In this document: piece by piece, positions 22,136 through 33,047 of the stretch
Numbering within the stretch: position 1 is the stretch's first letter
Layout: every line of letters starts with the position of its first letter
Origin: Rhineura floridana
Taxonomy: Eukaryota; Chordata; Lepidosauria; Squamata; Rhineuridae
Direction of reading: 5' to 3'
Length of the DNA stretch: 64,000 nt
NCBI RefSeq assembly: GCF_030035675.1
Contig: NC_084487.1
Location: forward strand, 63,809,986 to 63,873,985
Position numbers and translations under genes: made by a program
The notes under the pieces: model-generated
Databases searched by the model: none
Told to the model about the DNA's origin: nothing
What the model saw: only the letters and a program-made list of their open reading frames with translations

Positions 22136-25100
22136 TACTATGATGATGATGATAATAATAATAATAATAATAAACTTTAATTTATAAGCCGCCTATCTGG
22201 CCAATGGCCACTCTAGGCGGCGAACAATAAAACACGATAAAATACAATAATAAATATAGTCAGTACAGTACAATACAAAGTTTACAGTATGATAGATTTA
22301 TCAACATTTTAGTTCAAGGCTGATTCACCTTAGAGGTCTCAAAGGTTGCAAAGGCCTGATTAAACAGCCAAGTCTTCAGGCCCCGGCGAAATATATCCAG
22401 GGAAGGGGCATGACGAAGATCTATTGGGAGGGAGTTCCAGAGCGAGGGGGCCGCCACAGAGAAAGCTCTCTCTCGAGTCCTCACCAACCTAGCCACTTTA
22501 GTTGGTGGAACTGAGAGAAGGCCCTGCGTGGCAGATCTTGTAGGGCGGCTCAATTTGTGACGGTGGAGGCGCTCCATCAGATATGCTGGGCCAACACCGT
22601 ACAGGGCTTTAAAGGTTAATACCAACACCTTGAATTGAGCCCGGAAAGCAACTGGAAGCCAGTGTAGATTGTAGAGCACTGGAGTAATATGATCATAACG
22701 GCAGCTATTCGTAAGTAAACGAGCCGCCGTATTTTGTACCAGCTGTAATTTCCGGACTGTTTTCAAGGGTAACCCCACATAGAGCGCATTGCAGTAATCT
22801 AAACGAGAGGTGACCAGAGCGTGTACTACAAGTGGGAGCTGATGTACAGGAAGGTAGGGTTGCAGCCTTCGTATGAGACGCAATTGACCCCAAGCTGCTC
22901 GGCACACCGATGAAACCTGGGCCTCCATAGTCAGCCCGGAGTCAAGGATTACCCCAAGACTGCGGACCTGGTCTTTCAGGGGCAATCTTACCCCATTAAG
23001 TATCAGGTTGATGTTTCCCAACCTTCCCTTGTCTCCCACGAGCAGTACTTCAGTTTTATCAGGATTCAGCTTTAGCCTGTTTCTTCCCATCCATCCACTC
23101 ACAGATTCCAGGCACTTGGACATGGTTTCCACAGCCGACTCTAGTGAGGACTTAAATGAGAGGTAGAGCTGAGTGTCATCCGCATATTGGTGGCACTGCA
23201 GCCCAAACCTCCTGATGATGGCTCCCAGCGGCTTTACATAAATGTTAAATAGCATGGGAGAGAGGATAGAACCCTGTGGCACACCACAATTGAGAGGCCA
23301 AGGGTCTGAAACCACCTCTCCCAATGCCACCTGCTGTTGACTATCGGAGAGAAAGGAACGGAACCAGTTTAATACTGTGCCTCCTATTCCTAATCCCTCC
23401 AGACGGTCCAGCAAGATACCGTGGTCGACAGTATCAAAAGCCGCTGAGAGATCCAGGAGGACAAGAAAGGTGAATTCTCCCCTATCTAATGCCCTCCTCA
23501 TATCATCCACTAGAGCGACCAAGGCTGTTTCAGTTCCGTGTCCAGTCCTGAAACCCGATTGGTATGGATCTAAATAATCCATTTCATCCAAACGCGCTGA
23601 CAGCTGATTGGCCACCACTCATTCAATGACCTTGCCCAGGAATGTCAGATTTGAAATTGGGCGAAAGTTGTTTAAGTCTTGGGGATCCAAGGAGGGCTTT
23701 TTCAAAATAGGTTTTATAATTGCCTCCTTGAGGGCTAATGGCAATACACCCTCGTTCAAGGATGCATTTACCACCGCCTTGATCCCCTCGCCCAATTTCT
23801 CTTTACAGCTCATTAAGAGCCATGACGGGCAAGGATCAAGGAGACAGGTGGTAGGTTTCACAGTTGACAGTACCTTGTCCACATCATCAGAAGAAAGAGG
23901 CCGAAACCAATCCCATTTGATCACATTATAACTGGTCAACTCTGGTCCATTATCTGCATTCACGGTATGCGAAATCGAGCTTCTTAGATGCTCGATTTTA
24001 TCAGCAAAGTGCTTTGCTAAACTGTCACAGGAGGCCTTTGAGAATTCCAAGGGTTCCTGAGCAACTGGACCGACCAGGGTTCGGACCACTTGGAATAACC
24101 TTCTGGGACAACATTCTGCCAACGCAATAGAGGCAGCAAAGTAATCTTTCTTTGTTGCCTTTATTGCCACATGATAGGCAGCTACTGCTGCTCTAACTTG
24201 TGTCCGGGCATCTTCGGAGCGGGACTTATGCCACCGGCGTTCTAGTCGTCTCACCTCCTGCCTCAGAACACGCAACCGTGGTGTGTACCATGGTGCCGTC
24301 TGGGATCTTTCCAGGGGGAGAGGACGTTTCGGAGCCACTTGGTCTAATGTCCTGGTGATCTTTGTATTCCATTCCATCACCAGGGTTTCGGCCGAGTGAC
24401 CTTCAGCAGGTTCCAATACCCCCAGCGCATTCAGGAATCCTTCTGGCTCCATCAGGCGCCTGGGGCGGACCATTTTAATAGGTCCTGTGCCTTTGCAGAG
24501 GGTGTGTGGCATCGAGAAGTCTACATTTACCAGATGGTGGTCTGACCATGACACAGGGATAGAAGTAATAGTCCCTAACTTCAGAGCACTTTTCTCCTCC
24601 CCTAGGACAAATACAAGGTCGAGAGCATGACCGGCTACATGGGTGGGCTCAGCATTACTAAGGTGCAGTTCCCAGGAAGTCATGGTTTCTAGGAAATCCC
24701 GAGGGGCTCCATTGAGAGTGGCCTCGGCGTGCACATTGAAGTCACCCACCACCAACAATTCTGGGGACATCATGCGCACACCCGAGACCACCTCTAGCAC
24801 CTCGGCCAGGGATTCTGTCGTGCAGCGAGGCGGGCGGTACACAAGCAGGATCCCTAAACTGCCCTTCGGGCCCAACCTCCAATACATGCAATCAACAAAC
24901 TTGGTCCCAAGGAGAGGAGACCTGGCAAAAACCAAGGACTCCCGATAGATGACAGCCACACCCCCTCCCCGCCTTCCTTCCCTCGGCTGTTGTGCATAAC
25001 GGAAACCTGGCAGGCACATTGCCTCTAAAATAGATGCCGAGGCTTTGTCCAACCAGGTCTCCGTTATACATGCCAGGTCTGCAGATTCATCCAAGATCAT

Positions 25101-25270
25101 ATCATGGATGCAAGATGTTTTCTGTACCACAGACCTGGCATTACACAACAGCAAACGAAGGTTGGTTGGAATCCTGCATCTCCCAGTATTCTTCAGGTTT
25201 TGGGCAGACCTGGAACAAGGGATGGATAATCAGGCCTCTGATGCCACAATAGTTCAGTTTTTAGACTTAT
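22136..25270 (-). mobile_element. L2-clade LINE, ORF2 nearly intact
   Basis: A long ORF2 (25154-22314) is followed by a 3' UTR ending near 22136. The terminus, read on the minus strand, is GCGGCTTATAAATTAAAG followed by a (TTA)n run. L2 and related elements end in such short A/T-rich tandem repeats rather than poly-A. No ORF1 is seen upstream and recognisable sequence fades near 25270, so the copy is probably 5' truncated. It is one of three L2 lineages in this window. Confidence 0.85.
22314..25154 (-). pseudogene. L2 ORF2: endonuclease-reverse transcriptase, one internal stop
   Basis: The frame starts inside the APE-type endonuclease (NARSVVQKT), with ACITETWLD, VVGDFNVHAEA and SWSDHHLV. 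A linker and the reverse transcriptase follow: FRPISNLTFLGKVIE, YQSGFRTGHGTETALVALVD, LLDLSAAFDTVDHGILL, CGVPQGSILSPMLFNIYV and the catalytic QYADDTQLY. The C-terminus has LVTSRLDYCNALYVGLPLK and LWNSLPIDLRHA, as usual for the clade. A single TGA at 23619-23621 breaks an otherwise continuous frame of 946 codons. Related elements have a sense codon there (IERVVA in the L2 at 61032-62555). Little other decay means a young copy. Confidence 0.9.
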
Positions 25271-25734
25271 GAATCCATAAGGGATTATGGACTTATTATT
25301 TACATTGGGTAGCAAGTGTTAAACATGAAGTGAAAATCAGACTTTGTGGGTTGTACTTGAAGGATATTTCCTTTTGGAACAATAATTAATGCAGATCATA
25401 TTATGACAAGCTTCCACAGCAATGATCCCTCCCCATGAACAAGGTAGTCTTAACTGCCAGCGGTGGGTAGTGTAGCCTTTGAAAAAGAAAAAAAAGTTTT
25501 ACTTTGAAGCCAGAGGCTGTGTAGTCAGAAAGTCCTGATCAAAGACTTAAAGTTCAAAGCTTGAGAACCATTATTTCATGTCACTGTTCTGCAGCTCTAC
25601 ATTTCCCTGACAACTTGCTGTTCTTTTGTCCCTTGTTTGTTACTGCTACGTTTTCCAGTGTTACTCTGTCTCTATCAGGAATATGGTGTTCTTCTCATAC
25701 CACTATTGGAGTAAAGAGCAATAGTGCAAGCCTA

Positions 25735-25788
25735 AGCAAATTTAATCCTAGGTAAATGTGTATGGGATTGCAACCTAAGACTTACTCC
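25735..25788. repeat. Partial 'GCAATCCTA' MITE
   Basis: TTTAATCCTAGGTAAATGTG then TATGGGATTGCAACCTAAG matches one half of the palindromic MITE seen complete at 17838-17925. The left arm is poorly preserved or missing. Confidence 0.45.
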
Positions 25789-25799
25789 CATTCTCATCA

Positions 25800-25936
25800 A
25801 CTGTGGTGGCTAATGTGTGATCCTCCACATGTTCTTGGACATCAGGTCCCATAAACCCCAGCCAGCATGTTGAATGGTCAGGTATGATAGGAGCTGTAGT
25901 CTAATAATACCTGGAAGGACACTCATAAGTCACCCC
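25800..25936. mobile_element. Degenerate hAT MITE of the 'caggggtggggaacc' type
   Basis: Holds the family's inner blocks in decayed form: GTTCTTGGACATCAGGTCCC, CCAGCCAGCATGTTGAATGG, GATAGGAGCTGTAGTCTAAT. The ends are too eroded for a TSD call. Better copies are at 16472, 35626, 43512 and 55271. Confidence 0.5.
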
Positions 25937-26329
25937 TGCTCTGCAACTACTGCTGTTGGTCTGGTTTGGACTGCCAACGAAAATAGTGGCTGACATTAAG
26001 GTGATGTGGCTTCTCATCTTTATGTAAAGCATAATGGTGTAAAGAGGAAAATATTGATCTTCCCAATCTATAATTGGAAACTGAGCTCTTGCACAGAGGG
26101 TAGGGATGAATCATCTTGTTGTGAATAACTGCTAGACACATCGTCAACATTACATCCCCATGCAAAAACAAAGACTGATATTTTCCTATTTTAAATGTGC
26201 ATGAAAGTGTACTTAATGACTACTAGCAGGTGATTTGCATCCCAAATGCTGGCTTCTTTAAACTGTGAATATGGGTAGAGTCATTTTGTATTGATTTATG
26301 GGTAGAATCATTTTTGTATTGATAGTCTA

Positions 26330-26548
26330 TGTTGGAATATTTTTTTAAAAAAATGTTTTTAACCTTTTTTTTTAAAAAAAAGATGTTTTGAAAGCTTTTA
26401 AAAATGTTTTTAAAGATGTTTTGTTTTAATGTATTTTAAAGTCTGTTTTTATGATGTTTTAAGTATTTTTAGTGGTTTTGTTTGCCACCCTGGGCTCCTG
26501 CTGGGAGGAAGGGCGGGATATAAATCAAATAATAAATAAATAAATAAA
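26330..26548 (+). repeat. L2 LINE 3' UTR/tail fragment
   Basis: T-rich stretch, then GTTTGCCACCCTGGGCTCCT, GCTGGGAGGAAGGGCGGGAT, ATAAATCAAATAATAAATAA. This is the same 3' end as the L2 at 41112-42640. Only the last 0.2 kb is present, a common outcome of 5' truncation. Confidence 0.8.
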
Positions 26549-26582
26549 TTTAATATTGAGTGTAATAGATGACAGCATGTAC

Positions 26583-29500
26583 AAAATATTTGTTATCAAT
26601 CATTTATTACTGAAAACAAATAGGATTTTCTTATCTGGCACATAAACAATCAGTTCTACAAAAAGGAAAGCCTACAAATCTTGATAATTTATACAAATAA
26701 CAGTTCTCAAAAAAATAAAAATTTAATTTAGTAAACTTGTGCTGTTTATTTTTAAGCACTGTCTGAAATATCCACCACAAATCCCTGAGCAAAGTCAACA
26801 TTTTAAACTTATTCCAAAATTGAAAGTTATAAAGTCCAGCCCTATGGTGAAAATGTATCGAGGAACATGGAACAATCTTACATATATATATGTATAAATA
26901 TTTCCACCTGTCATTGTGTGAGATGAGACAGACAATACCATCATATAAGCGTGAATTGCTATTGTGCAATTAATGGAAAAAGTAATGAAGAACAAAGCAC
27001 AAGAAATGGAGAAGCTAGAACAGCAGTGAAATGTTACAACCAGGAAGCTGTACTTGCATCTGAAAGCTGAAATTTATGATGTTTTGGAATGCCACAGTTG
27101 TACACTTAGGTTGCAATCCTATACACAAGTACATAGGAGTAAACCTCACTGAATTCAATGGAATTCACTTCTGAGATTCAGATAGGATTCACTGTAAAAA
27201 AACCGTTTTAGAGGTTTATAGATGCTCAGAAGATTTTGTGGCATGATGGCTGTAGTACTAAAGACCATGATGTGTTATGATATGCTATAATCTGCAACAT
27301 TGAAAAGGATGAATTTCAGCCTTTTAGGATTTTGGTTTTGCCTTTCCTGTGGTTTTGTTATAAAAATGTGTTTAGGCTTTCACATTTGAGCAAAATCCCA
27401 AGATCGCTGATTCTGCACAAGGCCCAAAAATTCTAACTGGGGAAGGGGAGGATTGTAAAACACTTATAATTTGTGATGATCTATGGTCTATGATGATCAT
27501 GTTTTGCTAAACGAAAAACAAAGTGGTTTTAATGGAAAATACTATTACAAAGGTGACAGATTGTGGCTATGCTGACAGAGAGATATCCCAAGATTTCTGA
27601 ACATGTATACATTAAGATGGCTGGAGTGTCTAAAAAGCAAAGAATGTGTTCCCATTTCTCTCTAAGCACCAATACACACCTCAAAACATTTAAAAACAGT
27701 GTGAAAAGCAAACTAGAAGGCTAGCAACAGTTGTGAAACACTAGCTAAACTTTTGTGGCTGCAGTTGAAAAATAAAGAGCTTCAAAAATGTGTTAATCCA
27801 GAAGTACACAGTAATGGAATGACACTCACTAAGAGGAAACTTTTGTATACAAGGGATTATGGGACACCCCTTAATAATCTCAATTTAAGAGTTTTCTATA
27901 ATACAAGGCCAGGATGCAGTCACATGAGGATCTCTGCATTTCACAAACTGCAACTCCACCCCTTTCGTTTTCATTGAAAATGGCTTTTGAAACAGAGAAG
28001 AGTTTCAATAGCAGTTTGTGATATGCCAAGGAAATAAAAAATTCTCCTGGGACATGCCAACAGTGGCTCTTTGGAAACTGGCCTACATTTATGCCCACTG
28101 GCATCAAAATGAATACTGAAATAGATCCTATTTGATAAATAATGAGCAACATGCCTACCCAATAAAAGAAGTTGGTAAATGGCCTGAAAGTGCACAGATA
28201 AGTCTAACATTTGTTTTAATACCTTAAAAAAGAAAAAAATGCAGATCATAACTACGCCAAATAAGCTGAAATGTTAAGTAAAAAAATGGTGCCACTATTG
28301 CAGTGAAGAGAGATGCAATATTGAGTTAGAGACTCAGCATATTTTTTCTATATGTAAAAATGTTGAGCATATGCAAAAATAATTGGCAACCATTGTCAGT
28401 CACATAATCCATTTTGATCTAACACACCGTGAATTTGCTAGATGCTACAAGCATTAAATTCTTTTAGTTTCTTGCTGCCTGTAGCAAAATATTTTCCCTC
28501 TCACAAACTGCTGATAAATCTTATTGCTAACATTTCAAAAACATATTCACCGACTGCACACTTCTTCCAACATGCTTCAGTAACATGTAGCTGCTCTGTA
28601 GTCAGAGATGCATGTAAAAGGTTAGCATGATGTTTGACAGTGACAAGGGACAAAGCAAGTATGATAGGACACCCGTGTTTCCTCTTCATGTGTCCGCCCT
28701 ATTTGCATCTAAGGGGTAGTGCGTGCATGAGTGAGACTTTTTTCTTTTCCAAAGTTTCATGTTGGTAGATGGAACTGGACCTGCTTTCTGTCTTACATTC
28801 CCTTACTCCATCCCCTTGGGCACTTTTCTTGCAGCCTGACTCCAAACCCAGGAGTGAGCTAAACTGGTAAAAAGGTGCCTGAAGCAATAGAACATGATAA
28901 GAAGGTGGAGGAAAGGGGTGTTCAGCTCTCTTCTTCAATGCACATCTGTTGTTCTAAAAATTAGGCCACTTTAGAGGCATGAACAAGGTAGTCACAGGAA
29001 CAAACAAACATGGCTGTCTTCATCACGTCCACAGCCTGCCTTAATTCTTTATGCTTGGGGACTACATTATAGGTCCTGTTTGCTACCCCTTGCTTATTCC
29101 ACTCAAAACAGATAAACACAGTTAACAAGGCATCTGTTAATGTCTTTAAATGTTGTTTTTAACAACAGGCTGAAACAAAATGTGCCCTTGTCAAGATAGA
29201 TTGCAAATGGTGTTGCATCTTTCAAATAGTTGCACTCGTCTGTGAAACAGATAAGCAGGCAGCCCTAAGGAGATATACAGTATTAAGACAAATTGCAAAC
29301 ACATTGGGTTTTAGTATACATTTTAATGAATTACAGCCTCACAAAATAACTTAAGTTGGTCTTTATCCTTTTCTAAATTCCCATGTTGACTGGATGGATG
29401 TATAGGCCAGCATGATTTTCTACCAGAAACCACATGAAAATGAACAATGTGAAAATGACTAGGATGACCTGGCAAAGATGCTGAAAGGGCCCCTTTCAAG

Positions 29501-29784
29501 TGCTCCAGTTTCAAATCTAATTCACTTTTATACTTGTGGCAGTAACTATCAAATCCTTCATGAAGCTCCTAAGAGAATTTCCGCCTCCCTCTCATTGTCA
29601 AAATGTCACACCAAGAAGCAGCCTTATGAGTTTTCCTAGCAGCAATTACAACCTTGGACATTGCATTCCAGTCCAACAAGAGCACTCAACAAAACAGCAC
29701 CCTGGACGTTGTCCCGGATTTGACTTGTTTCACCCTTTGCAAAGCAAGGTTCTGGGTGTTTTTTTTCTTCCAACCCATGTCAGG
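26583..29784 (-). other. Probable 3' UTR of the TMTC-family gene
   Basis: Downstream (minus strand) of the stop codon at 29785-29787 there are about 3.2 kb with little recognisable repeat except one palindromic MITE at 27107-27197. A minus-strand AATAAA (plus TTTATT at 26603-26608) could end it near 26585. Another lies at 26745-26750. The extent is inference: I see a signal, not a transcript. Confidence 0.35.
27107..27197. mobile_element. 'GCAATCCTA' palindromic MITE copy
   Basis: GGTTGCAATCCTATACACAA, AGTAAACCTCACTGAATTCA and GGAATTCACTTCTGAGATTC, ending ATAGGATTCACTG, form the palindromic unit described at 17838. It lies inside the likely TMTC 3' UTR. Confidence 0.6.
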
Positions 29785-29964
29785 TCATGTTTTAGATGTC
29801 CTTAAGCCTTGTTTTTCCATAATATTCCAGAGTTTGCGCAGATTTGACTGTGTGATTACATCATCTGGTTTAAACTGAAGGGCACGGAGATAATTTGATT
29901 CAGCCTCTAGGAGTTTGCCATTGAGATGAAGAATCGCCCCCAGATTCATTAGGGCAGCTGGATA
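29785..29964 (-). CDS. TMTC1: Last coding exon of a TMTC-family O-mannosyltransferase gene, probably TMTC1
   Basis: TMTC proteins are ER-membrane proteins with a transmembrane N-terminal half and a lumenal array of TPR repeats; they O-mannosylate cadherins. This exon encodes 59 residues and a TGA. Residues 1-34 are one TPR unit: YPAALMNLGAILHLNGK then LLEAESNYLRALQFKPDD, with the usual G, A, Y and P positions. A tail follows, with SNLRKLWNIMEKQGL and a lysine-threonine end. Upstream on the minus strand is a polypyrimidine tract ending TTGTTCCAG at the exon edge (29965-29970), so the exon starts at 29964 in phase 0 with a Tyr codon. I favour TMTC1 because the C-termini I recall for TMTC2, TMTC3 and TMTC4 are different; that is memory, not a search. 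No other exon of the gene is visible; upstream ones should lie at higher coordinates. Confidence 0.8.
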   Translation of the reverse strand, partial: YPAALMNLGAILHLNGKLLEAESNYLRALQFKPDDVITQSNLRKLWNIMEKQGLRTSKT

Positions 29965-30000
29965 CTGGAACAAAACAAGGGGAAGGAAACATGATTAAAC
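29965..30000 (-). promoter_or_regulatory. Splice acceptor and polypyrimidine tract of the last TMTC intron
   Basis: On the minus strand the sequence runs TTTCCTTCCCCTTGTTTTG, then TTCCAG directly before the Tyr codon at 29964. An upstream TTTAATCAT could hold the branch-point A. This decides the exon start. Confidence 0.75.
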
Positions 30001-30486
30001 GTTTATTTTGCATTTTCTTTCTCCTGATAACCTTCATCCAAGTCACAAAATTAGTCCCTCATGTTTTTGTAACCTACTTTCATGGAAGCAATTTAGCAAG
30101 TTGGACAGACATGCAGAGGTAAGCAGGGAAAGGGCTGATCTCCTACATACTGTACTTTGTGCATCAAATAGGCTATAGTACAGATAAGGAAAGTGTTCTC
30201 TCTTACACACACACCTTTTAAATGACCAAAACACATGCTTTGAATATAATAATACAGGCAACACCCTGTGGGGTTTTTTTTGGGGGGGGGGGGAGAAGTC
30301 CAAAAGCTGATGTGCCAGACAGTCATGAATTTTAAACCAATCTATTACTAGTAAAAATTTCATAATCCATGGAAACAGGTGAGGACCTGCTTAGTTTGTT
30401 CTTTTTAAAAAAGTGTAAATATTACGATCATTGTAGGTACCTTATTCTGATTAGTGTTATGACAACTGACCAACCCCTCCCCAAAC

Positions 30487-30546
30487 GGACTCCTACTGCG
30501 AGGAAGGGCAGGATATAAATCAAATAAATAAATAAATAAATAAATA
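30487..30546 (+). repeat. L2 3' tail fragment
   Basis: CTCCTACTGCGAGGAAGGGC, AGGATATAAATC, then (AAATA)n/(AAAT)n: the last 60 bp of the L2 type at 41112-42640. Confidence 0.7.
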
Positions 30547-30816
30547 CTCAATTGAAATCTAGCATATCAAAATAATTATAGACAAATATTTCAAAGAGGC
30601 AATGACAAAACTGTGCGGCATCCTACTCCAGAGAAATGGATAGGAAACAACAGTGACATCCTGCACAAAGCAAGGGAGGTTTGTAAGCTGAAATATCATT
30701 AAAAGGCTGCTACCAAATAATATGATTGTAATATTGAATTTACACAGATGGTTAAGTTGTGGATCCATAGAGCAGAGTTCAACCAATATCATGTTCCCTC
30801 TTTATGTTTTTATCTC

Positions 30817-33047
30817 ATAAAATGCTTGGAAGTTGTTTAAAAACACTATATTAGAAGCTCAACTGGAGTGCATACCGCAGATCAGAAAAGGTACCGCCAG
30901 GGCCAAGAAGATGCCAGCATGGTTAACGAGCAAAGTCAAGGAAGCTCTTAGAGGCAAAAAGTCTTCCTTCAGAAAATGGAAATCTTGTCCGAATGAAGAA
31001 AATAAAAAAGAACACAAACTCTGGCAAAAGAAATGCAAGAAGACAATAAGAGATGCTAAAAAAGAATTTGAGGAGCACATTGCTAAGAACATAAAAACCA
31101 ACAACAACAAATTCTATAAATACATTCAAAGCAGGAGACCATCTAGGGAGGCGATTGGACCCTTGGATGATAAGGGAGTCAAAGGTGTACTAAAGAACGA
31201 TAAGGAGATTGCAGAGAAGCTAAATGAATTCTTTGCATCTGTCTTCACAGTGGAAGATATAGGGCACATCCCTGAACCTGAACTAACATTTGCAGGAAGG
31301 GATTCTGAGGAACTGAGACAAATAGTGGTAACGAGAGAGGAAGTTCTAGGCTTAATGGACAATATAAAAACTGACAAATCACCAGGCCCGGATGGCATCC
31401 ACCCGAGAGTTCTCAAAGAACTCAAATGTGAAATTGCTGATCTGTAACTAAAATATGTAACTTGTCCCTCGGGTCCTCCTCTGTGCCTGAGGACTGGAAA
31501 GTGGCAAATGCAACGCCAATATTCAAAAAGGGATCCAGAGGGGATCCCGGAAATTACAGGCCAGTTAGCTTAACTTCTGTCCCTGGAAAACTGGTAGAAA
31601 GTATTATTAAAGCTAGATTAACTGAGCACATAGAAGAACAAGCCTTGCTGAAGCAGAGCCAGCATGGCTTCTGCAAGGAAAAGTCCTGTCTCAGTAACCT
31701 ATTAGAATTCTTTGAGAGTGTCAACAAGCATATAGATAGAGGTAATCCAGTGGACATAGTGTACTTAGACTTTCAAAAAGCGTTTGACAAGGTACCTCAC
31801 CAAAGGCTTCTGAGGAAGCTTAGCAGTCATGGAATAAGAGGAGAGGTCCTCTTGTGGATAAGGAATTGGTTAAGAAGCAGAAAGCAGAGAGTAGGAATAA
31901 ACGGACAGTTCTCCCAATGGAGGGCTGTAGAAAGTGGAGTCCCTCAAGGATCGGTATTCGGACCTGTACTTTTCAACTTGTTCATTAATGACCTAGAATT
32001 AGGAGTGAGCAGTGAAGTGGCCAAGTTTGCTGACGACACTAAATTGTTCAAGGTTGTTAAAACAAAAAAGGATTGTGAAGAGCTCCAAAAAGATCTCTCC
32101 AAACTGAGTGAATGGGCGGAAAAATGGCAAATGCAATTCAATATAAACAAGTGTAAAATTATGCATATTGGAGCAAAAAATATGAATTTCACATATACGC
32201 TCATGGGGTCTGAACTCGCGGTGACCGACCAGGAGAGAGACCTCAGGGTTGTAGTGGACAGCACGATGAAAATGTCGACCCAGTGTGCGGCAGCTGTGAA
32301 AAAGGCAAATTCCATGCTAGCGATAATTAGGAAAGGTATTGAAAATAAAACAGCCGATATCATCATGCCGTTGTATAAATCTATGGTGCGGCCGCATTTG
32401 GAATACTGTGTACAGTTCTGGTCGCCTCATCTCAAAAAGGATATTATAGAGTTGGAAAAGGTTCAGAAGAGGGCAACCAGAATGATCAAGGGGATGGAGC
32501 AACTCCCTTACGAGGAAAGGTTGCAGCATTTGGGGCTTTTTAGTTTAGAGAAAAGACGGGTCAGAGGAGACATGATAGAAGTGTATAAAATTATGCATGG
32601 CATTGAGAAAGTGGACAGAGAAAAGTTCTTCTCTCTCTCTCATAATACTAGAACTCGTGGACATTCAAAGAAGCTGAATGTTGGAAGATTCAGGACAGAC
32701 GAAAGGAAGTACTTCTTTACTCAGTGCATAGTTAAACTATGGAATTTGCTCCCACAAGATGCAGTAATGGCCACCAGCTTGGACGGCTTTAAAAGAAGAT
32801 TAGACAAATTCATGGAGGACAGGGCTATCAATGGCTACTAGCCGTGATGGCTGTGCTGTGCCACCCTAGTCAGAGGCAGCATGCTTCTGAAAACCAGTTG
32901 CCGGAAGCCTCAGGAGGGGAGAGTGTTCTTGCACTCGGGTCCTGCTTGCGGGCTTCCCCCAGGCACCTGGTTGGCCACTGTGAGAACAGGATGCTGGACT
33001 AGATGGGCCACTGGCCTGATCCAGCAGGCTCTTCTTATGTTCTTAAA
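30817..33047 (+). mobile_element. 5'-truncated young CR1 LINE
   Basis: This is a close copy of the CR1 at 10843-15412, in the opposite orientation. It starts within ORF2 at AAAATGCTTGGAAGTTG and runs to the CR1 3' end at CTCTTCTTATGTTCTTAA. Aligned by eye, the translated ORF2 differs at about 21 of some 600 residues. It sits in the presumed last intron of the TMTC gene, antisense to it, about 0.85 kb upstream of the last exon's acceptor. Confidence 0.9.
30833..32841 (+). pseudogene. CR1 ORF2 fragment (linker and reverse transcriptase), one frameshift
   Basis: Covers the end of the endonuclease-RT linker, the reverse transcriptase and the full C-terminus. Motifs are SPGPDGIHPRVL, YLDFQKAFDKVPHQ, GVPQGSVFGPVLFNLFIND, the catalytic KFADDTKLF, and the end FMEDRAINGY before TAG. 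Around 31446 one base is missing relative to the sister copy (GATCTGTAACT against GACCTGCTAACT). The frame therefore stops at 31447 and resumes at 31462 in another phase. From there 459 codons are open to the natural end at 32841. The C-terminal Gly codon where the sister copy has TGA is intact here. Confidence 0.9.
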
